Both the position numbers and the translations under genes were made by a program. The notes below the pieces were generated by a model. The model did not search any database, was not told where the DNA came from, and saw only the letters and a list, made by a program, of their open reading frames with translations. From the NCBI RefSeq assembly GCF_001512295.1, contig NZ_LNUP01000014.1, positions 23,757 to 87,756 of the forward strand: DNA of 64,000 nt, given 5' to 3'. This stretch comes from Pseudomonas sp. EpS/L25. GTDB taxonomy: Bacteria > Pseudomonadota > Gammaproteobacteria > Pseudomonadales > Pseudomonadaceae. This document shows, piece after piece, positions 9,078 to 17,975 of this stretch (the stretch's first letter is position 1; each line of letters starts with the position of its first letter).

Positions 9078-10463
9078 GTGACCGCAACCCCAACTCCTGC
9101 CTTCGACGATCTCTGGCTGACCGAGGCCCTGCGCCTGACCGAAGAGGACAGCGGTCCGCTGGAGGATGCCGAAGCCAATCGCCAGGCCCGCGCGGCCGGC
9201 GGTGGCTTCGAGGCACGCCTGGTGGCCCGGGCCCGTCTGCTCGGCCAGCGGGACGGCCTGCTGGCGGCCCAGCGCCGCTGGCGCCAGGGCGCACGGCTGG
9301 CCGCCTGGCTGCTGGGGATCGTGGCGCTGTTCTGCGGTGCCGGGCTCGCCGCCGGCGCCCTGGGCGATGGCAGCCGCCCGGTCAACGTCTTCTGGGCGCT
9401 GGGCAGCCTGCTCGGGCTCAATCTGCTCAGCCTGCTGGTCTGGGCCTTCGGCCTGTTGGGTGGCGGGCGCCAGCTGGCCTCGCCCCTGGCCCGTCTCTGG
9501 CTGTGGCTGTCCGGCCGCCTCGCCCGGGATGCCCGGGCGCTGCACCTGGGGCCGGCACTGGTCGGCCTGCTCGGTCGCGCCCGGCTACTGCCCTGGGCCC
9601 TGGGCGGCCTGGTCCACGGCCTCTGGCTGCTGATCCTCGGCAGTGCCCTGGCAACCCTGCTGGCACTGCTGTCCGGGCGCAGCTATCTGTTCGTCTGGGA
9701 GACCACCCTGCTCGGCAGCGACACCTTCGTGCTGCTCACCCAAGGGCTCGGTGCCCTGCCCCAGTTGCTGGGCTTTCCGCTCCCCGATGCCGCCAGCATC
9801 GCCGCCAGTGGCGATGCCACCAGCCCCTTCGCCGCGGCGCGCCAGGCCTGGGCCGGCTGGCTGCTGGGCGTGGTGCTGGTCTATGGCCTGCTGCCGCGCT
9901 TGCTGCTCGCCCTGCTCTGCCTGTGGCGTTGGCGCCAGGGTCGCCAACGGCTGCGGCTGGATGTGAAGCGGCCCGGCTATCTGCAGCTGCGGGAGCGGCT
10001 GCTCCCCACCAGCGAACGGCTGGGCGTCAACGATGCCGCCCCCGCCCAGCTACCGCAGCAGGATGCCAGTGCCCGGGTGCGCAACGGCGACGAGGCCCTG
10101 CTGGTGGGCATCGAACTCACCGACCACACCTGGCCGCCGCCGCTTCCCGCCGGCGTGCGCGATGCCGGGGTGCTCGACGACGGCCAGGGGCGCCGTCACC
10201 TGCTCGAACAACTGACCCGCTATCCGGCACGGCGCCTGCTGATCGCCTGCGATCCCCGCCGTTCGCCGGATCGCGGCACCCTGGTGCTACTCGCGGAGCT
10301 GTCGCGCTGCGCCACCGCCACCCGGATCTGGCTGCTGCCCGCACCCCTGGGTGGCAAGGTCGATCCGATTCGCCTGGACGACTGGCGCCAGGCCCTGGAT
10401 GCCCTGCGCCTGGCCCACAGCGAAAGCGACGACGAACTGCGCTGGTTGGAGGCGAATCCATGA
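9078..10463 (+). CDS. DUF2868 membrane protein
   Basis: A 461-residue protein starting at GTG 9078. It has several strong hydrophobic segments (around residues 72-95, 110-135, 175-205 and 265-290) separated by charged loops, then a soluble C-terminal half. The sequence and the translational coupling (ATGA overlap) to a DUF3482 GTPase match the DUF2868 family common beside folA in pseudomonads. Function is unknown. The pairing suggests a membrane platform for the GTPase. Confidence 0.8.
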   Translation: MTATPTPAFDDLWLTEALRLTEEDSGPLEDAEANRQARAAGGGFEARLVARARLLGQRDGLLAAQRRWRQGARLAAWLLGIVALFCGAGLAAGALGDGSRPVNVFWALGSLLGLNLLSLLVWAFGLLGGGRQLASPLARLWLWLSGRLARDARALHLGPALVGLLGRARLLPWALGGLVHGLWLLILGSALATLLALLSGRSYLFVWETTLLGSDTFVLLTQGLGALPQLLGFPLPDAASIAASGDATSPFAAARQAWAGWLLGVVLVYGLLPRLLLALLCLWRWRQGRQRLRLDVKRPGYLQLRERLLPTSERLGVNDAAPAQLPQQDASARVRNGDEALLVGIELTDHTWPPPLPAGVRDAGVLDDGQGRRHLLEQLTRYPARRLLIACDPRRSPDRGTLVLLAELSRCATATRIWLLPAPLGGKVDPIRLDDWRQALDALRLAHSESDDELRWLEANP

Positions 10464-11836
10464 GCGGTCCCCTGCGCCTGGCCCTGGTCGGCCACACCAA
10501 CGTCGGCAAGACCTCCCTGCTGCGCACCCTGACCCGTGACGTCGACTTCGGCGAGGTCTCCCACCGCCCGAGCACCACCAGGCACGTCGAGGGGGCGCGA
10601 CTGTCGGTGGACGGCGAGGCCCTGCTGGAACTCTACGACACGCCAGGCCTGGAAGACGCCATCGCCCTGCGCGACTACCTGGAGCAGTTGGAAAGGCCCG
10701 GCGAACGCCTGGACGCCGCCACCCTGCTCGATCGCTTCCTCGACAGCGTGGAAGCCCGCCAGAGATTCGAGCAGGAGGCCAAGGTGATCCGCCAGTTGCG
10801 TGCCTCGGATGCCGGCCTCTATGTGATCGACGCCCGGGAGCCGGTGCTGGCCAAGTACCGCGACGAGCTGGCGGTGCTGGCCGGCTGCGGTCGGCCCCTG
10901 GTGCCGGTGCTCAACTTCGTCGCCGCCGACGGCCACCGGGCCGACGACTGGCGTGCCACCCTGGCCCGGCTCGGCCTGCACGCCCTGGTGCGCTTCGACA
11001 GCGTGGCGCCACCGGCGGACGGCGAGGCACGTCTTTACGAAAGCCTGGCGACCCTGCTGGAAAGCGGCCGCCCGGCCCTGCAGCGACTCATCACCGACCA
11101 TGCCGAGCAGGCCCGGCGCCGCCACCAGGAAGGCGTGCGCCTGATCGCCGAGTTGCTGGTGGATGCCGCCGCCGCGCGGCGCAGCGTGGCCCCTGGCGAT
11201 ACCGAGGTGGCCGCGGCAACGACCGAGTTGCGCGACGGCCTGCGCACCCGCGAACAGCGCTGCGTGGAAGACCTGCTGCGGCTGTTCGGCTTTCGCCCGG
11301 GCGATGCCCACGCCAGCGACCTGCCGCTGCTGGATGGACGTTGGGGCGATGACCTGTTCAATCCGGAAACGCTGCGCCTGCTGGGCATTCGCCTGGGCGG
11401 CGGCGTGGCTGCCGGAGCCGCGGCGGGAGTGGGCCTGGACCTGCTCGCTGGCGGCCTGACCCTGGGCGCCGCCACGGTGCTGGGCGCCCTGGCCGGTGGT
11501 CTGGCCCAGACCGGCGGCCACTACGGCAAGCGGCTGTTCGGCAAGCTGCGCGGCGGTCGGGAGCTCTCCATCGACGATGCCGTGCTGCGCCTGCTGGCCG
11601 TGCGCCAGCGCCAGTTGCTGGCGGCGCTGGAAGCCCGCGGCCATGCCGCCCAGGGCGCCATCGAAGTGGCCGCCCCCGATGAGCAGCGCTGGCACGAGGG
11701 CAAGCTACCGCCCGCGGTGCAGGTAGCCCGCGCCCATCCCGAATGGTCGGCGCTCAATCCACGGCCGCGCTTGCAGGCCGAGGATCGCCAGAGCCGGATC
11801 GACGAGATCGCCGCTGCCCTGGACGCCGACGCCTAG
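10460..11836 (+). CDS. DUF3482 GTPase (Era/YcjX-like G domain)
   Basis: A 458-residue protein starting at ATG 10460 inside the stop of the preceding gene (ATGA). The N-terminal half is a TRAFAC-type G domain: P-loop GHTNVGKTS, switch region with SHRPSTTRH, and G3 DTPGLED. The G4 position reads VLNFVAAD rather than NKxD, so guanine specificity may be relaxed. The C-terminal half contains two Gly/Ala-rich hydrophobic stretches that could be membrane-inserting hairpins. With DUF2868 it forms a conserved pair of unknown function. Confidence 0.85.
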   Translation: MSGPLRLALVGHTNVGKTSLLRTLTRDVDFGEVSHRPSTTRHVEGARLSVDGEALLELYDTPGLEDAIALRDYLEQLERPGERLDAATLLDRFLDSVEARQRFEQEAKVIRQLRASDAGLYVIDAREPVLAKYRDELAVLAGCGRPLVPVLNFVAADGHRADDWRATLARLGLHALVRFDSVAPPADGEARLYESLATLLESGRPALQRLITDHAEQARRRHQEGVRLIAELLVDAAAARRSVAPGDTEVAAATTELRDGLRTREQRCVEDLLRLFGFRPGDAHASDLPLLDGRWGDDLFNPETLRLLGIRLGGGVAAGAAAGVGLDLLAGGLTLGAATVLGALAGGLAQTGGHYGKRLFGKLRGGRELSIDDAVLRLLAVRQRQLLAALEARGHAAQGAIEVAAPDEQRWHEGKLPPAVQVARAHPEWSALNPRPRLQAEDRQSRIDEIAAALDADA

Positions 11837-12726
11837 CGGCCTTCCACCTCGGCAAGGAAATCGGCCACAACGGCCATGCAGGCCTCGCGCTCTTCCACGT
11901 GGGGCATATGGCTGGAGGCTTCGAAGATGCGCCACCGGGCGTTCGGGATGAGCCGCGCGAAGGGCTCCACGCAGGCCGGCGTGGCCTCGTCGAAACGCCC
12001 GGAGAGCAACAGCGTCGGCACCTGAATCCGTTCCAGCCGGTCGATCACGCTCCAGTCCTTGAGACTGCCGATCACATGGAACTCGGTGGGGCCGTTCATG
12101 GCGTGATAGACGGTGGGATCGTCATCAATAGCGGCGAAGGTCCGCGCCACCTCGGGCGGCATGGGCTGCACCCGACAGACGTGGCGCGCATAGAACACCT
12201 CGCTGGCGGCGCGGTACTCGGGCGAGTCGGTGGTGCCGGCGGCCTCGTGGCGATCCAGGGTGGCCTGCACCTCGGGCGGCAACTCGGCTCGCAGCCCTGT
12301 CGCAGCTTCGCGCCAGAGCGCCATGGACGCCGGCGAGTTGGCGATGATCAGACCGCGCAGCCCGGCTGGTCGACGCACCCCGTGTTCGGCCCCCAGCATC
12401 CCACCCCAGGACTGGCCGAGCAGCACGTATTCGGCGATGCCCAGGTGGCGCAGCAGGTTGTTCAGTTCGTCGAGAAACAACGCCACCGTCCAGAAACCCG
12501 GATCGATGCCCCGCAGGTGGGTGGAGCGGCCGTTGCCGAGCTGGTCGTAATGGACCACCGGCCAGCCGTGCTCGGCCAGGTCCTTGAAGCTGTCGACGTA
12601 GTCGTGGGTGCAACCGGGTCCGCCATGGGCCACCACCAGCGGCAGCCGGCCCTTGGTCAGATCACCGGTGACCCGATACCAGGTCTGGTGGCCCTGGAAA
12701 CCGGCGTAGCCTTCTTGAACCTGCAT
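11833..12726 (-). CDS. alpha/beta hydrolase, proline iminopeptidase-like
   Basis: A 297-residue alpha/beta hydrolase of the proline iminopeptidase/amino-acid amidase (S33) type. Visible are the oxyanion-hole HGGPG motif, the nucleophile elbow GQSWGG, the acid in [10 protein letters not shown] and the histidine in SSHMPHVEE. The chosen start, ATG 12726, has a good AGGAAGG ribosome-binding site; a GTG lies 18 bp further upstream. The gene converges with the DUF3482 GTPase and the two stop codons overlap in the tetramer CTAG (11833-11836). It would release N-terminal Pro or hydrolyse amino-acid amides in the cytoplasm. Confidence 0.85.
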   Translation of the reverse strand: MQVQEGYAGFQGHQTWYRVTGDLTKGRLPLVVAHGGPGCTHDYVDSFKDLAEHGWPVVHYDQLGNGRSTHLRGIDPGFWTVALFLDELNNLLRHLGIAEYVLLGQSWGGMLGAEHGVRRPAGLRGLIIANSPASMALWREAATGLRAELPPEVQATLDRHEAAGTTDSPEYRAASEVFYARHVCRVQPMPPEVARTFAAIDDDPTVYHAMNGPTEFHVIGSLKDWSVIDRLERIQVPTLLLSGRFDEATPACVEPFARLIPNARWRIFEASSHMPHVEEREACMAVVADFLAEVEGR

Positions 12727-12864
12727 GGAAACCTTCCTCGTCACGATGGGAACGGGGTCAGGCTAGCGGGCGGGGGCTGAGGGGATAACTGGGAAAAGTT
12801 GTAGGTTTGGGGGTTGGGCTGCGTTGCAGTTTTAATCAGCGGCCAGGCTGACTCGCGGTATCTC

Positions 12865-13665
12865 CCCCTCACGCCGGACAGCCCCCTCTCCCGCTTGCGG
12901 GGGAGGGTTGGGGTGGGGGCTCCCTCGCCAAGCTGATTCACGGAGTGCTCGGACAGCTCCCGTTCCGCCCCCGCCGGGCGGGTCACTTTTTTCAGTTGCC
13001 AAAAAAGTAACCAAAAACGCTTGCCCTGGTCATCCGGCCCGGCGCTGCGCGCCGGGTTCCCTCGCTCCGCCGTCCTTCCGGCGGGCCGTCGTCGAAGGGC
13101 CGTCCTGGCCCTCGACGCCTTTCGCGGCATCCTTGCCGCTCACCCACCTACAGAACGGCTGCGCTCAGCCTACTGAACAGGGCGCTGGGTGCCGGCTGAT
13201 AGTGTCTCTTTAAGGCGATTGTTCCTACTCTTGGCACGTTTCCAGACGGCTTTTGCTCGACAGGTACGGCCAACAGAAATCGCTAACCAGAAGCACCAAC
13301 GCAGCCTGAGTGAGCCCCAACTTTCAGTTGGCACCCAGTGCCCCGTCTGGCCGGCCGAGCGGCAGGGTCGAGTAAGCGGGTGAGCGGCATGGATGCCGCG
13401 AAAGGGGCCGAGGGCCAAGGACGGCCCTTCGGCCCCGGCCCGCTGGAGCGGCGCTGACGTGAGGGCATCCTGCGCAGGGCGCAGGACCGGCCAGGTGGGG
13501 CAAGCATTTTTGGTTACTTTTTTTGCGACTGAAAAAGTAACCCGCCCGGCGAGGGCGGAACAAAAGCTCACCGAGCACACCGCAAATCAGCTTGGCGACC
13601 AAGCTAACCGCCCCCACCCCACCCCTCCCCCGCAAGCGGGAGAGGGAGCTGTCCAGCGTAAAGGG
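12865..13665. repeat. long imperfect inverted repeat in a 1 kb gene-free region
   Basis: The left arm (about 12865-13200) and right arm (about 13320-13665) are reverse complements of each other with mismatches. Corresponding landmarks are CGGGTCACTTTTTTCAG (12979-12995) against CTGAAAAAGTAACCCG on the other arm, a GTAACCAAAAACGCTTGCCC box (13007-13026) against its complement near 13497-13516, and a CTCTCCCGCTTGCGGGGGAG palindrome near each outer end. About 120 bp separates the arms. Weak open frames exist in the arms on both strands but have no family match I recognise and are best read as repeat sequence. It fills the gap between the hydrolase and the cio operon. Confidence 0.8.
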
Positions 13666-13698
13666 TAGCTTTCCAGCATAGGATTGCGTCCCGCGTAG

Positions 13699-13726
13699 GG
13701 TGGATGACGGCGCAGCCTCATCCACC
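13699..13726. repeat. short palindrome GGTGGATGA...TCATCCACC
   Basis: A 9 bp perfect inverted repeat with a 10-base spacer lies 18 bp beyond the 3' end of the cio operon. It resembles dispersed palindromes of pseudomonads and may act as a weak terminator or RNA 3' protector. Confidence 0.45.
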
Positions 13727-13743
13727 AAAACACCCGAGAGAAG

Positions 13744-13905
13744 TCAGTGCGACTTGAGCCCCGCCGCCGTCAGCACCAGTCGCAGCACCCAGGCCACCAC
13801 GCCCAGTGCCACCAGGCTGCAGGCCCAGATGCCGGCCATCCAGGCCAGCCGCTGCCAGAGCGGCTTGTTGTCGGCGGGATTGGGTTCGCGCGAGCGGCCG
13901 ACCAT
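13744..13905 (-). CDS. DUF2474 small membrane protein of the Cio oxidase operon
   Basis: A 53-residue peptide with one transmembrane helix (about residues 18-46, WQRLAWMAGIWACSLVALGV). Its ATG overlaps the cioB stop codon in TGATG, so it is translationally coupled. Small single-helix proteins encoded after cydB (CydX, CydS or DUF2474 types) stabilise or accompany cytochrome bd oxidases. The size, topology and position fit DUF2474. Confidence 0.8.
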   Translation of the reverse strand: MVGRSREPNPADNKPLWQRLAWMAGIWACSLVALGVVAWVLRLVLTAAGLKSH

Positions 13906-14927
13906 CAGTGGTAGCCCTCCCCCGCGCGTACCTTGCCGCGGAACACGTAGTAGCCCCAGAAGGTGTACATCAGGGTGATGGGGATGATGAACAGGGTGCC
14001 GATGAGCAGGAACAGCTGGCTCTGCGGCGGCGACGAGGCCTCCCAGATGGAGACCGCTGGCGGGATGATGTTCGGCCAGAGGCTGATGCCCAGGCCACTG
14101 TAGCCGAGGAAGATCAGCGCCAGGGTCAGCAGGAAGGGCGCATGGTGCGAGTCCTCGCGCAGGATGGCGCGCAGCAGGGCCAGGGTCACCACACCCACCA
14201 GGATCGGCACCGGCAGGAACCAGACCAGGTTGGGCATGCTGAACCAGCGGTCGGAAATCGCCGCCTGGCTCAGCGGGGTCCAGATGCTAACCACCACGGT
14301 GAAGGCCAGCAGCAGGAACAGCAGCGGCTTGGTCAGGCGGCGCATGGTGGCCTGCAGCGGGCCCTCGGTCTTCATGATCAGCCAGGTGCTGCCCAGCAGG
14401 GCGTAGGCGGCGATCACACCCAGGCCGCAGAACAGCGAGAAGGGCGTCAGCCAGTCCAGCGGGCCACCGACGTACTGGCGATTCTCCACCGGGAAGCCTT
14501 CGATGAAGGCGCCCAGCGCCACGCCCTGGCAGAAGCTGGCCAGCAGCGAACCGAAGATGAAGGACTTGTCCCACAGGGCTTCCTTGCCTTCCTGGACCTT
14601 GAAGCGGAACTCGAAGGCCACGCCACGGAAGATCAGCCCGATCAGCATGAAGATCAGCGGCAGGTAGAGCGCCGGCAAAATCACCGAGTAGGCCAGCGGG
14701 AAGGCGCCGTAGAGCCCGGCCCCGCCCAGCACCAGCCAGGTTTCGTTGCCGTCCCAGATGGGCGCCACGGTGTTCATCATCACGTCGCGGTCTTCCTTGC
14801 CCTTGACGAAGGGAAAGAGGATGCCGATACCCAGGTCGAAGCCGTCCATGACCACGTACATCATGAGACCGAAGATGATGATGATCGCCCAGATCAGCGG
14901 GAGGTCGATGCCAGGGATGCCGTTCAT
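13905..14927 (-). CDS. cioB: cyanide-insensitive terminal oxidase subunit II
   Basis: A 340-residue, highly hydrophobic CydB/CioB-family subunit with about eight transmembrane helices. The N-terminus (IIIIFGLMMYVVMDGFDLGI) and VAPIWDGNETWLVLGGAGLY are conserved in the family. It pairs with CioA in the inner membrane to oxidise quinol and reduce oxygen to water. It overlaps cioA by 4 bp (ATGA) and is followed by the DUF2474 gene. Confidence 0.93.
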   Translation of the reverse strand: MNGIPGIDLPLIWAIIIIFGLMMYVVMDGFDLGIGILFPFVKGKEDRDVMMNTVAPIWDGNETWLVLGGAGLYGAFPLAYSVILPALYLPLIFMLIGLIFRGVAFEFRFKVQEGKEALWDKSFIFGSLLASFCQGVALGAFIEGFPVENRQYVGGPLDWLTPFSLFCGLGVIAAYALLGSTWLIMKTEGPLQATMRRLTKPLLFLLLAFTVVVSIWTPLSQAAISDRWFSMPNLVWFLPVPILVGVVTLALLRAILREDSHHAPFLLTLALIFLGYSGLGISLWPNIIPPAVSIWEASSPPQSQLFLLIGTLFIIPITLMYTFWGYYVFRGKVRAGEGYH

Positions 14928-16369
14928 GCGCGGTCTCCGCTCAACTGGTCATTGGGATTGTGTTCTTCCAGGCCATCGTCGGCGCCCGACAGCGGCCGCT
15001 TGGGATGGCGATCGGTACCCGGACCGCCGGAGGTGGGCAGGTCGCCTTCACCGGTGTGCGGGCCCTTGCCGATCATGCGCAGGGCGTAGAGGGTGCCGAT
15101 GCCGAACACGGCGAAGTAGACCACCACGAAGGCCACCAGGGTGATGCTCAGCTGGGTGACGCTGTGGTTGGACACCCCGTCCTTGGTGCGCAGCAAGCCG
15201 TAGACGATCCACGGCTGGCGGCCTACCTCGGTGGTGAACCAGCCGGCCAGCAGGGCGATCAGGCCAATGGGCCCGGTGCAGACCATGAACCTCAGGAAGG
15301 CGCGGGTCTCGAACAGCTTGCCGCGCCAGCGCAGCCAGGCGCTCCACAGGCCGGCGGCGATCATCAGCAGGCCGAGGGCGACCATGATGCGGAACGACCA
15401 GAACACCACGTAGGCCGGCGGCCGGTCTTCCTTGGGGAAGTCCTTGAGCGCCGGGATCGGCTCGGTGAAGCTGTGCTTGAGGATCAGGCTACCCAGCACC
15501 GGGATCTCCAGCTTGAAGCGGGTTTCCTCGCGCTCCATGTCCGGCCAGCCGAACAGGATCAGCGGGGTCGCCTCGCCGGGCGGATTCTCCCAGTGGCCTT
15601 CCATCGCGGCGATCTTGGCCGGCTGGTGCTCCAGCGTATTGAGGCCGTGGGCATCACCGACCATGGCCTGGATCGGGGCCACCAGCAGGGCCATCCACAG
15701 CGCCATGGAGAACATCTTGCGCACCGCCGGGTTGTCGTTGCCGCGCAGCAGGTGCCAGGCGGCCGAGGCGCCGACCAGGAAGGCCACCGACAAATAGGCG
15801 GCGATGGTCATGTGTGCCCAGCGGAAGGGGAAGGACGGGTTGAAGATCACCGCCAGCCAGTCCACCGGCACGATGCGGCCGTCGACGATCTCGAAGCCGG
15901 TCGGGGTGTGCATCCAGCTGTTGGAGGCAAGAATCCAGAAGGTCGACATCAGGGTGCCGATCGCCACCATCACCGTCGAGAAGAAGTGCAGGCCACGGCC
16001 CACGCGATTCCAGCCGAACAGCATGACGCCGAGGAAGCCGGCTTCGATGAAGAAGGCGGTGAGCACCTCGTAGGTCAGTAGCGGCCCGGTCACGGCACCG
16101 GCGAAGTCGGAGAAGCCGCTCCAGTTGGTGCCGAACTCATAGGCCATCACCAGGCCGGACACCACGCCCATGCCGAAGAAGATGGCAAAGATCTTCAGCC
16201 AGAAGTGGTACAGGTCCTTGTAGACGTGGTCGTCGGTCTTCAGCCAGAGGCCTTCGAGCACGGCGAGAAAGCTCGCGGTACCGATGGACAACGCCGGGAA
16301 GATGATGTGGAAGGAGACGGTGAAGGCGAACTGGATCCGCGCGAGATCCAGGGCTTCGAGGCCGAGCAT
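14924..16369 (-). CDS. cioA: cyanide-insensitive terminal oxidase subunit I
   Basis: A 481-residue cytochrome bd-type subunit I. The heme-ligating histidine region is FTVSFHIIFPALSIG near residue 20, and the conserved acidic/transmembrane segment is LTYEVLTAFFIEAGFLGVML. The quinol loop region is short, as in the CIO subgroup rather than the long-loop E. coli CydA. In pseudomonads this oxidase lets cells respire in the presence of cyanide. The start ATG 16369 has a GAGGAA ribosome site. An Anr-like box lies about 140 bp upstream. Confidence 0.93.
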   Translation of the reverse strand: MLGLEALDLARIQFAFTVSFHIIFPALSIGTASFLAVLEGLWLKTDDHVYKDLYHFWLKIFAIFFGMGVVSGLVMAYEFGTNWSGFSDFAGAVTGPLLTYEVLTAFFIEAGFLGVMLFGWNRVGRGLHFFSTVMVAIGTLMSTFWILASNSWMHTPTGFEIVDGRIVPVDWLAVIFNPSFPFRWAHMTIAAYLSVAFLVGASAAWHLLRGNDNPAVRKMFSMALWMALLVAPIQAMVGDAHGLNTLEHQPAKIAAMEGHWENPPGEATPLILFGWPDMEREETRFKLEIPVLGSLILKHSFTEPIPALKDFPKEDRPPAYVVFWSFRIMVALGLLMIAAGLWSAWLRWRGKLFETRAFLRFMVCTGPIGLIALLAGWFTTEVGRQPWIVYGLLRTKDGVSNHSVTQLSITLVAFVVVYFAVFGIGTLYALRMIGKGPHTGEGDLPTSGGPGTDRHPKRPLSGADDGLEEHNPNDQLSGDRA

Positions 16370-16509
16370 GATGATTCCTCTCAGGCAAGCCGGCCATCGA
16401 GGGTAGCCGGTCGAGTAAGACGCTGACCGAGGTTCGAACCCCTCGGCGACCGGACGGTTCTAGCGCAACGGGAAAAACCGCCGGCTAGCCCATCCAGTCG
16501 GCCGCAGGG

Positions 16510-16523
16510 CTGACGTGGATCAA
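16510..16523. promoter_or_regulatory. Anr/FNR-like box upstream of cioA
   Basis: CTGACGTGGATCAA matches the Anr consensus TTGA(C/T)-N4-(A/G)TCAA at nine of ten positions. It lies in the divergent region between cioA and the MFS gene. In P. aeruginosa the cio operon is Anr-repressed at low oxygen, so the location fits. No experiment is implied. Confidence 0.5.
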
Positions 16524-16664
16524 CGCCAGGCTTTAGAGTAGTCCTCCTGGATACATTTGCTTACGTGGTTCGATGTCGCACTGGGCAGGCTGTCGCACCC
16601 CCGCAGTTGTATGACGATCAGTCCCAGGTGGCTTAAGATGCCGCCTCCGCCCCGAGCCCCCGTC

Positions 16665-17891
16665 ATGTCCGGCGATACACTGCTGCTGCGTCACCATCGT
16701 CCCTTCGTCGCTTTCTGGTTCGCCCGCATCTGCACTGCCGGCAGCTTCCAGATGCTCACCGTGGCCATCGGCTGGCACCTCTACTCCCTCACCGGCAACG
16801 TGCTCGACCTGGGGCTGGTCGGGTTGGTGGAATTCCTGCCACGGGTGCTGTTCATGCTGCACACCGGCCACGTCGCCGATCGCTACGACCGCCGCCGGGT
16901 CGCCGCCCTCTGCCAGACCGGCCAGGGGCTGATCGCCCTGGCATTGCTGGTGGGCAGCCTGAATCAGGCAGTGACCCGCGAGCTGATCTTTATCCTCGCC
17001 TTCTGCCTGGGCACTGCCCGCGCCTTCGAGCAGCCCACCACCCAGGCGCTGCTGCCCAACATCGTGCCGCCGGCGATCTTCCCGCGCGCCATCGCCGCGG
17101 CGGCCTCGGCCATGCAGGGGGCCACCATCATCGCCCCCGCGCTCGGTGGCCTGCTCTATGCCCTCGGCGCCGCCTGGGTCTATGGCCCGGCCCTGCTGTT
17201 CTACGGCGTGGCGGTATTACTGGTCTCCAGCCTGCCGGCGCGGCAGACGCCCAGCCAGAAGGAAAAGCCGACCCTGGACAACCTGCTGGCCGGCATCCGC
17301 TTCATCCGGAGCCGCCCGGATGTGCTCGGCGCCATCTCCCTGGATCTCTTCGCCGTACTCCTGGGTGGCGCCACCGCCCTGCTCCCGGTGTTCGCCGCCG
17401 ACATCCTGCTCACCGGCCCCTGGGGCCTGGGCCTGCTGCGCTCGGCGCCGGCGGTGGGCGCCCTGGGCATGTCCTTCCTGCTCGCCTACGTCAGTCTCGA
17501 TCGCCACGTGGGACGCATCATGTTCGGCGCGGTGGGCCTCTTCGGCGTGGCCACCATCGCCTTCGGCCTCTCGACCTCGCTGTGGTTCTCGCTGTTCACC
17601 CTGGTGGTGCTGGGCGCCGCCGACATGGTCAGCGTGGTGATCCGCAGCTCCTTCGTCCAGCTGGCGACCCCCGATGCCATGCGCGGCCGGGTCAGCGCGG
17701 TCAACGGCCTGTTCATCGGCGCCTCCAACCAGCTCGGCGAGTTCGAGTCCGGGGTCACCGCGCATTTCTTCGGCACGGTGCCGGCGGTGGTGCTGGGCGG
17801 CGTCGGCACCCTGGTGGTCACCGGGGTGTGGATGAAGCTGTTTCCGGGCCTGGCCAAGCGCGACCGGCTGCACGAACCACCCCAGCCCTGA
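16665..17891 (+). CDS. MFS exporter, EntS-like
   Basis: A 408-residue major facilitator protein with about 12 transmembrane helices and the loop 2-3 motif GHVADRYDRRRVAA. It belongs with the MFS_3/EntS group of exporters. ATG 16665 is chosen because LLLRHHRPFVAFWFARIC is the usual family beginning; ATG 16638 is also possible. It is transcribed away from cioA. The substrate is unknown. Confidence 0.8.
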   Translation: MSGDTLLLRHHRPFVAFWFARICTAGSFQMLTVAIGWHLYSLTGNVLDLGLVGLVEFLPRVLFMLHTGHVADRYDRRRVAALCQTGQGLIALALLVGSLNQAVTRELIFILAFCLGTARAFEQPTTQALLPNIVPPAIFPRAIAAAASAMQGATIIAPALGGLLYALGAAWVYGPALLFYGVAVLLVSSLPARQTPSQKEKPTLDNLLAGIRFIRSRPDVLGAISLDLFAVLLGGATALLPVFAADILLTGPWGLGLLRSAPAVGALGMSFLLAYVSLDRHVGRIMFGAVGLFGVATIAFGLSTSLWFSLFTLVVLGAADMVSVVIRSSFVQLATPDAMRGRVSAVNGLFIGASNQLGEFESGVTAHFFGTVPAVVLGGVGTLVVTGVWMKLFPGLAKRDRLHEPPQP

Positions 17892-17975
17892 ACATCCGGC
17901 AACGCTCGCGGGCTGAACCTAGACCCGAGCGGAACGGTCAGCAGTCAGACACCTTTTCCGCGCAGGAGTCTGGAC

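Noticed and set aside
12908..13580. Several 60-136 codon frames inside the 13 kb inverted repeat
   Set aside because: They are found on both strands of both arms, overlap each other, and correspond to repeat sequence without a ribosome site or family.
16420..16450. tRNA-like T-arm sequence GAGGTTCGAACCCCTC near cioA
   Set aside because: The stem does not pair properly around a seven-base loop, and no anticodon or acceptor arm could be built on either strand.
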